Origin: Actinoplanes sp. NBRC 103695
GTDB lineage: Bacteria; Actinomycetota; Actinomycetes; Mycobacteriales; Micromonosporaceae
Length of the DNA: 64,000 nt
Assembly (NCBI RefSeq): GCF_030269485.1
Contig: NZ_BSTL01000024.1
Location: 62,001-126,000, forward strand
Direction: 5' to 3'
A model generated the notes under the pieces. It saw nothing but the letters and a program-made list of their open reading frames with translations. It was not told where the DNA came from and made no database searches. Of the stretch, positions 17,308-23,939 are shown piece after piece. The position numbers and the translations under genes were made by a program. Numbering within the stretch: the stretch's first letter is position 1; each line of letters opens with the position of its first letter.

Positions 17308-17952
17308 CTACTGCCGAACACCGGCGGACCGCGGCCGCGCAGACTGCCCGTTCTGTCGACGCCCACTTTCGGCCATCGAGACCAGCACACCAGCGAGACC
17401 GCTTGCCGCAACGGCCACCGGCTCGCCTGGCCCGTAGACGCTGACGACGCCACATCGGCGGCAATACCACGACACCCGCCACAGCATCATCGCGTTATCG
17501 ACCAACGGGCCCAGCACCCGAAGTCGCCGCTGCCGCACCCGCAACAACCAGCCGCTTCCCGCCGCTATCGCAGCGAAGAAGAGCAGCCCGAACCACGCCG
17601 AACCGCCACCCGGATTCAACGCAACCAACTGAAGATTCCAAAGTGCCAGAAACGCCGAAATACCCAACGCGACCGCCGGCACTGCTGCTGTATGCGGTCG
17701 CTGCGGCGCGGCCAACGCGCGGGCCAAGGCACTGACATGAACAACCCGGCCGCGAACAGGCACGTCATAGCCGTACCGTCCAGTCACGCTGCCACGCACC
17801 TCGCCGGTAATACGTCCGTCCCGCACAGCGACGGGAACGCTCACCAGCTGATCAACCCGTCCGCACCGCAGGCAGTCCTGGCCACGCGAACGCTGCCGAA
17901 GCTCCTGCCCACCCACTACTGCCACACCTTCATTATGTGAATTGCAGACCAA
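17308..17952 (-). CDS. Membrane protein with two zinc-ribbon-like Cys pairs
   Basis: A protein of up to 214 residues. A CLRCG knuckle near residue 28 and a CRRCG knuckle near residue 165 flank two hydrophobic segments (about 92-113 and 122-138). The two Cys pairs could together bind one zinc ion on the cytoplasmic side, with the helices as a membrane hairpin. The first residues may not belong to the protein, since in-frame GTG starts follow. The function is unknown. It lies between lsr2 and the integrase and may be cargo of the element. Confidence 0.55.
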   Translation of the reverse strand: MVCNSHNEGVAVVGGQELRQRSRGQDCLRCGRVDQLVSVPVAVRDGRITGEVRGSVTGRYGYDVPVRGRVVHVSALARALAAPQRPHTAAVPAVALGISAFLALWNLQLVALNPGGGSAWFGLLFFAAIAAGSGWLLRVRQRRLRVLGPLVDNAMMLWRVSWYCRRCGVVSVYGPGEPVAVAASGLAGVLVSMAESGRRQNGQSARPRSAGVRQ

Positions 17953-18040
17953 GAAACAAGTGAATAAGAGCGGATGATGCGTGAACGACCGAGTTCATCG
18001 CCCACGCACCACCCATATGCATGCTGCGAAGGAGGACGCA

Positions 18041-19417
18041 TCAGGCCGCCTGATCGAGGCCAGCAACGCCACTCGAACTATCGCGCTTAGGCTTCTTCAC
18101 CTTCTTCCCGCCCTTGCCCGACCCGCGAGACTTCGCCACGGAGCCACCCGGCAGCCGCTCATCAAGCGCCTTGAGGCGAGCCTTGTCTCCACGAGTCAAG
18201 CGATGTCCATACACGTCGAACGTCGTCTTGATCGAAGCGTGCCCGATGTGATGCTGAATAACGAAGAAGTCCCAGCCGGCATCAATGAGGTAAGCAACGT
18301 GCGAGTGCCGCAAGTCATGAAACCGAGGCCGCTGATGCAGCCGCGTCGTACAGTCGCATGTGGAAACCGCAAGATCGCTGACACGACGTACCTTCTTCCC
18401 GTTGCCGACTTTGGGCGGCACCGGCGGATGCACACGACAGCGTTGAGCCGCAGCCACCGCCTTGTACCAATAACGAGAACGGAAATTGTTGGAGTCCCAC
18501 GGCTTCCCGCCCGGCGACGTAAAGATCAAATCACCTCGGCGCTTGCCCCGCATCCGCTCGGCGAGAAGATCACTCACACTGCCAGGCAATTGAACCGGAC
18601 GCCGTGACCTCTCCGACTTCGGCTCCGCGAAATTGCCGCCGCGATCCAACGTCTGCTCGACGTAAGCGACCGGCTGCGCAACGCGCAAGTCAACGGCACC
18701 CACGCGCAGACCGAACAGCTCGCCCATACGCATCCCCGTGCCCAAAGCCACCTTCACGAGGTCCCGAATCGCATCGGGACAAGCCGCGACCAAGAGGTCT
18801 GCCTCTTCGGTAGACAAGAAGCAGGCGTTGTACTTGTGTACCTTCGGCAAACCGTTGCTGCGGTGTCCGGGTCGACGCTGAAGCGGATTGTCAGCCCGGA
18901 ATCGCGGAACGGCGTCACGCATAACCATGCTCAGCACCGACCAGTGCTTCGTCACGCCGGCAGCCATCAGTTCCGACGACAGTTTCACCTTCCATGGATC
19001 GAGGTGCTGGTCGCGATCAATCTCGTCAACGCGCAGGTCGCCCAGCTCGGGTACCACCCGAGCCCGGAGCAGCCGGGCGTACTCCTTGTGAGTACGCGGG
19101 ACCACGTCGACCTTCAGAGTCAGCCACTCTTCGATCCAGTCCCTTAGCAGCGGAGCGGTGGGGACCGCTTCGTCCTCGCCGAGGTCCTCCTCGACCTCGT
19201 CCTTCATGCCCAAGATCGCGACGTAGACGTCCGTGTCGCTGATCTTGTGACCGCGCGCGGTCGCCAGGTTCTGGGCCGCCTCCGCAAGTTTTCCGTCCGC
19301 GAAAGTGCAGGTCTGCCAGCCGCCCTGGCGACCCGAACGCCATCGAACCTCGAACGATCGCCCACGCTTCTTCATCGATGCCATGCATCGGAAGGTAGGC
19401 CGAACAGGTGTACGCAT
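18041..19417 (-). CDS. Tyrosine-type site-specific integrase
   Basis: A protein of up to 458 residues. It has an N-terminal arm-binding part, a core-binding domain (about 90-190) and a catalytic domain. The active-site residues are visible: Arg230 in GTGMRMGELFGL, a candidate Lys267 in EPKSERSRR, His367 and Arg370 in HDLRHSHVAYL, His393 in IGHASIKTTFD, and nucleophile Tyr403 in VYGH. The set is complete, so the enzyme should be active. An unusual insert before the HDLR box contains a CDC pair. The basic C-terminal tail (Lys/Gly-rich) is extra. Starts at residues 12 or 15 are equally likely. A divergent excisionase-like gene lies 211 bp away, the usual layout of an integrative element's control module. 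Confidence 0.9.
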   Translation of the reverse strand: MRTPVRPTFRCMASMKKRGRSFEVRWRSGRQGGWQTCTFADGKLAEAAQNLATARGHKISDTDVYVAILGMKDEVEEDLGEDEAVPTAPLLRDWIEEWLTLKVDVVPRTHKEYARLLRARVVPELGDLRVDEIDRDQHLDPWKVKLSSELMAAGVTKHWSVLSMVMRDAVPRFRADNPLQRRPGHRSNGLPKVHKYNACFLSTEEADLLVAACPDAIRDLVKVALGTGMRMGELFGLRVGAVDLRVAQPVAYVEQTLDRGGNFAEPKSERSRRPVQLPGSVSDLLAERMRGKRRGDLIFTSPGGKPWDSNNFRSRYWYKAVAAAQRCRVHPPVPPKVGNGKKVRRVSDLAVSTCDCTTRLHQRPRFHDLRHSHVAYLIDAGWDFFVIQHHIGHASIKTTFDVYGHRLTRGDKARLKALDERLPGGSVAKSRGSGKGGKKVKKPKRDSSSGVAGLDQAA

Positions 19418-19536
19418 GCGAACACCAACGGGGCATGTCGGCTCCTACTGAGCGTAAGAACCGGCAGGATGAAAGCGCTCTGACCAGCGGTTCAGTACAA
19501 ACGTGCTGGTTACGCCCAGTATAACATCGAACTGGC

Positions 19537-19605
19537 AGTGTGGGGGTCGTGGAGCGCGCTGAACAGCATCTATTCCTATGTGTCGATCGTTGAAGTGTGG
19601 GGGTC
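19537..19605. repeat. Direct repeat between integrase and excisionase-like genes
   Basis: The 12-mer AGTGTGGGGGTC occurs at 19537-19548 and 19594-19605, 57 bases apart. It lies between the divergent integrase and excisionase-like genes, where arm-type integrase sites, Xis sites or operators are expected. The second copy is about 24 bases before the start of the excisionase-like gene, and an AT-rich TATAAC lies just upstream of the first copy. Confidence 0.4.
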
Positions 19606-19628
19606 ATCGATGCTGCTGGAAGGAATTC

Positions 19629-20045
19629 GTGGTGGGAAGGAAGTCTACGTCGAACTTCGGTGACACTGTCTCCGAGCTGGCGGCGCAGCTCGGAATCGGT
19701 GATCTCGAGAAGTTCTTGCGTAGTTGGATCGCGATTTCCAAGACGACGTCTGGGCAGCCCGGCTCGGAGGCAGCGGGGGAGAAGCTCAAATACACCGTCG
19801 CTGAAGTATCTGAGCTCCTTGGGGTATCGCCGAGGTGGCTCGCTGATCAGTGCCGAGCTGAGCGGATCGAGCACATCCACATCGCGCGTCGCCGTTACTT
19901 CACGCACGACCAGATCGTGCGTTTGCTTGAGAAGCATGCTGTAGAGCCGTTCGATGACAGACCGGTAGATCCCGCGGTGGCCAGGGCCGTACGACGGGTA
20001 CGGCAAGGCGGCCTTCGTGGGGCTGGCACGCCGTCACGGCGATAG
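19629..20045 (+). CDS. Excisionase-like helix-turn-helix protein
   Basis: A 138-residue protein with a MerR/excisionase-type winged helix in its middle: YTVAEVSELLGVSPRWLADQ, followed by the wing HIARRRYFTHDQIVRLLE. The N-terminal 50 residues are helical and charged. Such proteins bind arm sites of an integrative element and tilt the integrase toward excision, or regulate the integrase. I chose GTG at 19629 because GGAAGGA lies just upstream; the 17 residues before it are Cys-rich and unlike the rest. The gene is divergent from the integrase, which supports the assignment. Confidence 0.7.
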   Translation: MVGRKSTSNFGDTVSELAAQLGIGDLEKFLRSWIAISKTTSGQPGSEAAGEKLKYTVAEVSELLGVSPRWLADQCRAERIEHIHIARRRYFTHDQIVRLLEKHAVEPFDDRPVDPAVARAVRRVRQGGLRGAGTPSRR

Positions 20046-20356
20046 CGCACAGGAGGTTGCCCTTCATGCCAGGATCCTAGGATGCACAGCGAGTTGTGCA
20101 GTGGTCCACACGGTCTCTTCGTCTGGCATCGACGTACCGCGGCGCGGGATGCCATTCCTCTGATCGACTTCGAGGCGCAGTCCCCAAGCACCATCGATCG
20201 ATGAACTGAGCGTCCCCAATCACCGATCAAGAGACCGCCTACGGCGACCAGGACATGGTCAACAGAGCGCGGGGCCGGCCTGGGGGGACAGGCGAGCTGT
20301 TCGAATGCCGAGCTCACCCCTCTTGCCGCGCTGGACGCCATCCCCGACACGCCGTT
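20046..20356. other. Non-coding gap of about 310 bp
   Basis: No supported gene. The stretch lies between the excisionase-like gene and an integrase fragment, and the frames are short or low-complexity. It is probably debris from insertion events. Confidence 0.4.
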
Positions 20357-20494
20357 GCCCACGTCTTCGCCGGCCACGACAGCGACCGCGGCCCGGGCAT
20401 GTTCGCTGTCTACGTCAAAGCCGACACAGAAGAAGTCGCCCGGGCCTTGGCCGCCCTCACTGGCGGACCGCACCCCCTCGCCCTGGCCACCGCG
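20357..20494 (+). pseudogene. C-terminal fragment of a tyrosine integrase
   Basis: The forward frame reads VFAGHDSDRGPG, YVKADTEEVARALAALTG and GPHPLA. The intact opposite-strand integrase at 20540-21577 ends AYAGHSEGVGGDVG, AAYVRASMQELAQALSALTG and EQHPLA. The fragment keeps the last catalytic His (in AGH) and the Tyr (in YV) but has lost the rest of the gene. It faces the intact gene tail to tail and is a relic of a related element. Confidence 0.7.
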
Positions 20495-20539
20495 ACCGGT
20501 ACGGAGAACCGACTTCGAGGTGCCCGCGGTGGTCTTTAC

Positions 20540-21577
20540 TCATCGGGGGACCACCGCTGCGAGTGGATGCTGCTCGCCCGTCAGCGCCGACAATGCCTGC
20601 GCCAACTCCTGCATGCTGGCCCTCACATACGCAGCTGTCGCGCCGACGTCTCCGCCGACACCTTCGGAATGACCTGCATACGCCCGCGCAATCGCGTACC
20701 CAAAGTTGCGTTCCACCCAGGTCAGCGTCGTGTGCCGCAACCAATGCGTGCTGATCTGCTGCGACGCCACCCACGGAACGACCTTCCCGATACGCACCCA
20801 CAGATGGTCGTAGTGCCGGTAGGTCAGCGCGTGACGATCGCGATACCGCAGCAGCGCCGTCCCGAACACTGCGCCACGCTGTTCCCCATGCTGCTGCAGG
20901 TGACGCATCAGGGTCGGCGACACCGGCTGCCAGCGGAACGTCCCACCCTTCTCCCGCAGCAAGATCAAGCACTGCTCGACGTCAAGATCCTCGGGACGCA
21001 ACGAGAGAGCGCCACCCCGCCGGCACGCCGTCTCCGTGTGCAACCGCACCAGCAACCCGTCCAGCTCCGGGTCGTCCCCGCCGCTGACCGCCGCGACGTT
21101 GATCTCCTGCAGCTGGGCGTCCGGCAACGCCCGCCGGGTACTCGGCAATCGCTTCGGCTTGGACACCTTCAACGCCGGATTGTCAGTCTCACGCATGAAT
21201 CCGTCCGCGGTCGCCCGCCGATACAGGCACCGCAACGCGGCGATCGCGTTCTCCTGCGTGCCCCGGCCACCCCGCGCGTTGCGGCGCACCTGCATCGCCG
21301 CCAGCAGATCCGCCAAGAAGCTGCGGATCTCCGACGGGCTCACCGAGTCGATCGGCCGTGACCCCCACCGCTCGGCCGCCCGATGCAGATATGTCCCGTA
21401 CGACTTGCGCGTTCCAGCCGTCAACGACGCCATCACCACCGGCACGTAGTCGTCGAACGTCGGGGCCGACGACTTTCCCTGCACATCTGCGAGCAGGTCC
21501 AGCGGGGAGACGCCGATCCGCTCGAGCAACAGCCGGGCCGCGTTCAGCTCCGCCTGGCCGGCCTCACCCATCCCCAT
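20540..21577 (-). CDS. Tyrosine recombinase/integrase paired with an AbrB-like gene
   Basis: A 345-residue tyrosine recombinase. It has an N-terminal SAM-like core-binding domain (about 40-140), and a catalytic domain with the first Arg in HTETACRRGGALSL, the HWLRHTTLTW box (His and Arg), the AGH block and the nucleophile Tyr in AAYVRA. The ATG at 21577 overlaps the end of the AbrB-like gene by 14 bases, so the two are translationally coupled. I read this as a conserved recombinase/AbrB pair rather than the classical tRNA integrase of an element, but its closeness to tRNA-Leu leaves that open. A fragment of a related recombinase lies just beyond its 3' end. Confidence 0.88.
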   Translation of the reverse strand: MGMGEAGQAELNAARLLLERIGVSPLDLLADVQGKSSAPTFDDYVPVVMASLTAGTRKSYGTYLHRAAERWGSRPIDSVSPSEIRSFLADLLAAMQVRRNARGGRGTQENAIAALRCLYRRATADGFMRETDNPALKVSKPKRLPSTRRALPDAQLQEINVAAVSGGDDPELDGLLVRLHTETACRRGGALSLRPEDLDVEQCLILLREKGGTFRWQPVSPTLMRHLQQHGEQRGAVFGTALLRYRDRHALTYRHYDHLWVRIGKVVPWVASQQISTHWLRHTTLTWVERNFGYAIARAYAGHSEGVGGDVGATAAYVRASMQELAQALSALTGEQHPLAAVVPR

Positions 21578-22046
21578 CACCGGCCAGCGCCTGGGCGTGG
21601 ATCCGGCCGATCGCCTCGTCGAGCACCACCGGTGGATGGACGACGAGCAGGCCACCTTGTGGGTAGGCCGCCAGCAGGACACGGCATCCGGCCGTCAGCT
21701 CACACCAGCGTTGTGCCGCGACCGGTAGGTGAAGCGCCAGGTTCTGACGCACTTTGAAGATTCCCGTGTCGTCACTCTCGAGGCAGACAAGCTTGCCGTG
21801 TAAGTGCAACGAGAAGCGGCTCGCAGCCTGCCAGCCGAGAGCGTTCACGATGGTTCGGTCGGTGATGCGGCCGCCGCTGTCCATCGTGCTCAGGCCGTAC
21901 ACGGCGTCGCCGGTCCGCTTTTCGGCCAGTGCGAGCAGCGGCAGAGGGCGGCGGGCAAGCGGGGTGGTCGGCCGCCAGCGGGCGGCCTGCTCGCGATCGG
22001 GCAACGAGACGGCGGGGATCAGGTCCGGTGGGATGTGGTCAGTCAT
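21564..22046 (-). CDS. AbrB/MazE/SpoVT-like DNA-binding protein
   Basis: A 160-residue protein. The N-terminus (residues 1-60) is Pro/Arg-rich. The second half fits an AbrB-type swapped-hairpin fold: NALGWQAASRFSLHLHGKLV, then ALHLPVAAQRWCELTAGCRVLLAA, then GLLVVHPPVVLDEAI. Such genes are found directly upstream of tyrosine recombinases in actinomycetes and probably regulate or assist them. The stop codon overlaps the recombinase start, so expression is coupled. Next to it lies the tRNA-Leu terminator hairpin. Confidence 0.65.
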   Translation of the reverse strand: MTDHIPPDLIPAVSLPDREQAARWRPTTPLARRPLPLLALAEKRTGDAVYGLSTMDSGGRITDRTIVNALGWQAASRFSLHLHGKLVCLESDDTGIFKVRQNLALHLPVAAQRWCELTAGCRVLLAAYPQGGLLVVHPPVVLDEAIGRIHAQALAGDGDG

Positions 22047-22105
22047 CGGACCAGCCCCAGTCGTGGGGGAGTGACCGATTCTGATCGGGTTGGAGGAACA
22101 GAAAT

Positions 22106-22133
22106 CGGGTGGTCAGAGGCACCTGACCACCCG
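22106..22133 (-). terminator. Terminator hairpin downstream of tRNA-Leu
   Basis: CGGGTGGTCAG (22106-22116) and CTGACCACCCG (22123-22133) form a perfect 11-bp stem with a six-base loop. On the minus strand it lies 31 bases after the tRNA and is followed by the T-rich ATTTCTGTT. This is a good intrinsic terminator. Confidence 0.75.
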
Positions 22134-22163
22134 TACGTCGAATAAAGCACGAATGCTTCGAAC

Positions 22164-22250
22164 TGGTGTCCGAGGGGGGACTTGAACCCCCACGCCCGTT
22201 AAGGGCACTAGCACCTCAAGCTAGCGCGTCTGCCATTCCGCCACCCGGAC
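22164..22250 (-). tRNA. tRNA-Leu, anticodon GAG
   Basis: The minus strand folds as a class II tRNA. The acceptor stem GTCCGGG pairs with CTCGGAC, the D-arm begins TGGCGGAATGGCAGACGCG, the anticodon stem CTAGC/GCTAG encloses the loop TTGAGGT with anticodon GAG, a long variable arm follows, and the T-arm has GTTCAAGTC. The 3' CCA is encoded (22164-22166). It reads CUC and CUU codons. It lies at the right edge of the accessory island, with its 3' end facing the island. Confidence 0.95.
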
Positions 22251-22441
22251 CTGCACTACAGCCTAGCGGGAAGCGGAAGGTGGGTTTATCCCGGTATCCG
22301 CAGCCCCTTCGAGCCGCACGAGAGAGAACTTTACACGGACACCCTTGGGGCCTGCGCGGCGGCCCGCCGGGGAAAGAGGGAACGGGCAAAAAGGGACGTT
22401 CTGACGTTTGGGTGTGGCGGGGAACGGGGGATCGCGGCAGC

Positions 22442-23821
22442 ATGGCTCGGGTGTCGCAGCCTTCTCCGCTGGAGCCTGCCCGGCAGCGTGCTCAGTATCT
22501 GGCTGAGCAGGGTGATCCGGGTGGGGCCATCGCCATGCTTGAGCATGCCGTCTCGTTGGGGCGGGCGAATCTCGGTGAGGATGATCCGGGGGTGCTGGGG
22601 GCTGCCCATCACTTGGCTCGGCTTCATCAGATGGCTGATGACCCCTCTGCTGCTCGGCGGGTGCTGGAAGAGGCCTACGCGGCTGGGCAGTGGCGGCTGG
22701 GGGACGCTGATCCGCTCATGCTGGAGATCTCCTTCGATCTGGGGGTGGTCGCTGAGGAGCTTGGCAATCGGCATGAGGCCCGTAAGGCGCTCGGGCGGGT
22801 TGTCGAACTCGGGAAGCCTGTGCTGGGGGACGGTCACTGGGCCGTCTTGAAGGCTCGGGCCTACCTCGCGGGCAATCATGGAGCGATCGCGCACTCCGCG
22901 CCTGTGCCGGAGATGGCTCCGGAGGTCGCGCCGCAGCGGGACATCGCGTCCTTGGCCGCGCCCCGGGAAGTCAGTGCTGAGCCGATCATTCCTCGGCAGG
23001 GTGGGACTCCGCTGGTTCGGCGGGTGCCGGGAGCGCAGACTCCGCCGTTGCCTGAGGAGTATCCGCAGGCGTCACTCAAGCGGGAGGCGCCCGTCAGCCA
23101 GGCGCCGATGCAGACTGGCTGGCCGGTGGAGAGAGGGCCGGTGGAGAGCGCGCCGGTGGAAACCGCGCCGGTAGAAACCGCGCCGGTGGAAAGCGCGCAG
23201 CAAGGCGGTGGCTGGCCCGCGCAGACCGGACCCACGGCGAACGGGCCGGCTCAAGGTGGCGGCTGGCCGGGGACGCCCGAGCCCTATCGCCCGTTCGATG
23301 ACCTCGCCGTTCATCGGCCCTTCGGGGGCGGCGAGTCCCCACGGATAGCAGCCGGCAAGACCGAGGCACCCGCGGCGCCCGTGTCCGCGTACTCGAGGAA
23401 GGGGCCGGCGATCTTTGCGGCTGTGGCCGCGGTCCTGGCCGTGAGTCTCGCGGTGATCGCGCTGGTCTTCGTGCTGGCCGACCGTGGTGACAAAGATGAC
23501 GGTAAAGATTCAGATGTGCCAACTCTTGGGGGAGGCCCGGCGCCGGCCGGAGTGCAGGTGCGCGACTACGGGACGTCCGTCGAGATCACCTGGACAGACC
23601 CGAGTGACGGGAAGACATCCACGCTGATCACTGGCGGACACCCGGGGGAGGTACTCAAGCCGATGGGCGAGGTCGGGCCTGGGCAAACACGGTTTGAGCT
23701 GCGCGGACTCAATGATCAACTGGATTACTGCTTTGCCGTCGTGGCGGTCTACGGGGTCAATTCCTTCTCCCCGAGCGAGCAGTCCTGCACCAGCAGGCCT
23801 GAGCCCGGGAAGACCGGCTGA
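22442..23821 (+). CDS. TPR protein with one membrane helix and an extracellular FN3-like domain
   Basis: A 459-residue protein. Residues about 8-135 form tetratricopeptide-type helical repeats (for example AIAMLEHAVSLGRANLGEDDP and ALGRVVELGKPVLGDGH). A long Pro/Glu/Gln-rich linker follows, with a short tandem PVE(S/T)APVET repeat near residues 225-245. Then come a single transmembrane helix (about 320-342) and an acidic spacer. The last 95 residues are fibronectin III-like, with VQVRDYGTSVEITWTDP and a Cys pair. The ATG at 22442 is the real start: the longer frame reads back through the tRNA gene. It likely scaffolds other proteins in the cytoplasm and binds something outside. It precedes another FN3 gene. 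Confidence 0.75.
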   Translation: MARVSQPSPLEPARQRAQYLAEQGDPGGAIAMLEHAVSLGRANLGEDDPGVLGAAHHLARLHQMADDPSAARRVLEEAYAAGQWRLGDADPLMLEISFDLGVVAEELGNRHEARKALGRVVELGKPVLGDGHWAVLKARAYLAGNHGAIAHSAPVPEMAPEVAPQRDIASLAAPREVSAEPIIPRQGGTPLVRRVPGAQTPPLPEEYPQASLKREAPVSQAPMQTGWPVERGPVESAPVETAPVETAPVESAQQGGGWPAQTGPTANGPAQGGGWPGTPEPYRPFDDLAVHRPFGGGESPRIAAGKTEAPAAPVSAYSRKGPAIFAAVAAVLAVSLAVIALVFVLADRGDKDDGKDSDVPTLGGGPAPAGVQVRDYGTSVEITWTDPSDGKTSTLITGGHPGEVLKPMGEVGPGQTRFELRGLNDQLDYCFAVVAVYGVNSFSPSEQSCTSRPEPGKTG

Positions 23822-23939
23822 TGATCACGCTTAGCGATCATGGTTATCCACAGGCGTGATTCGCCGGGTGTCCGCAACAGTCGATCCACCCCTATGATGG
23901 CCCCCGTTCCGGACGCTCTACGGGGAGGACGCGCAGGCT

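Noticed and set aside
22164..22250. A duplicated tRNA 3' end as attL/attR for the island
   Set aside because: I looked by eye for a repeat of the tRNA-Leu 3' end toward 2.7-3 kb and elsewhere in the island and found none; needs a computed search.
22166..22441. N-terminal extension of the TPR/FN3 gene
   Set aside because: It reads through the tRNA-Leu gene on the other strand and is Arg/Pro/Gly-rich; the ATG at 22442 begins the real protein.
23844..23852. Second TTATCCACA box
   Set aside because: Isolated, in the short gap before the FN3 gene; no origin features.
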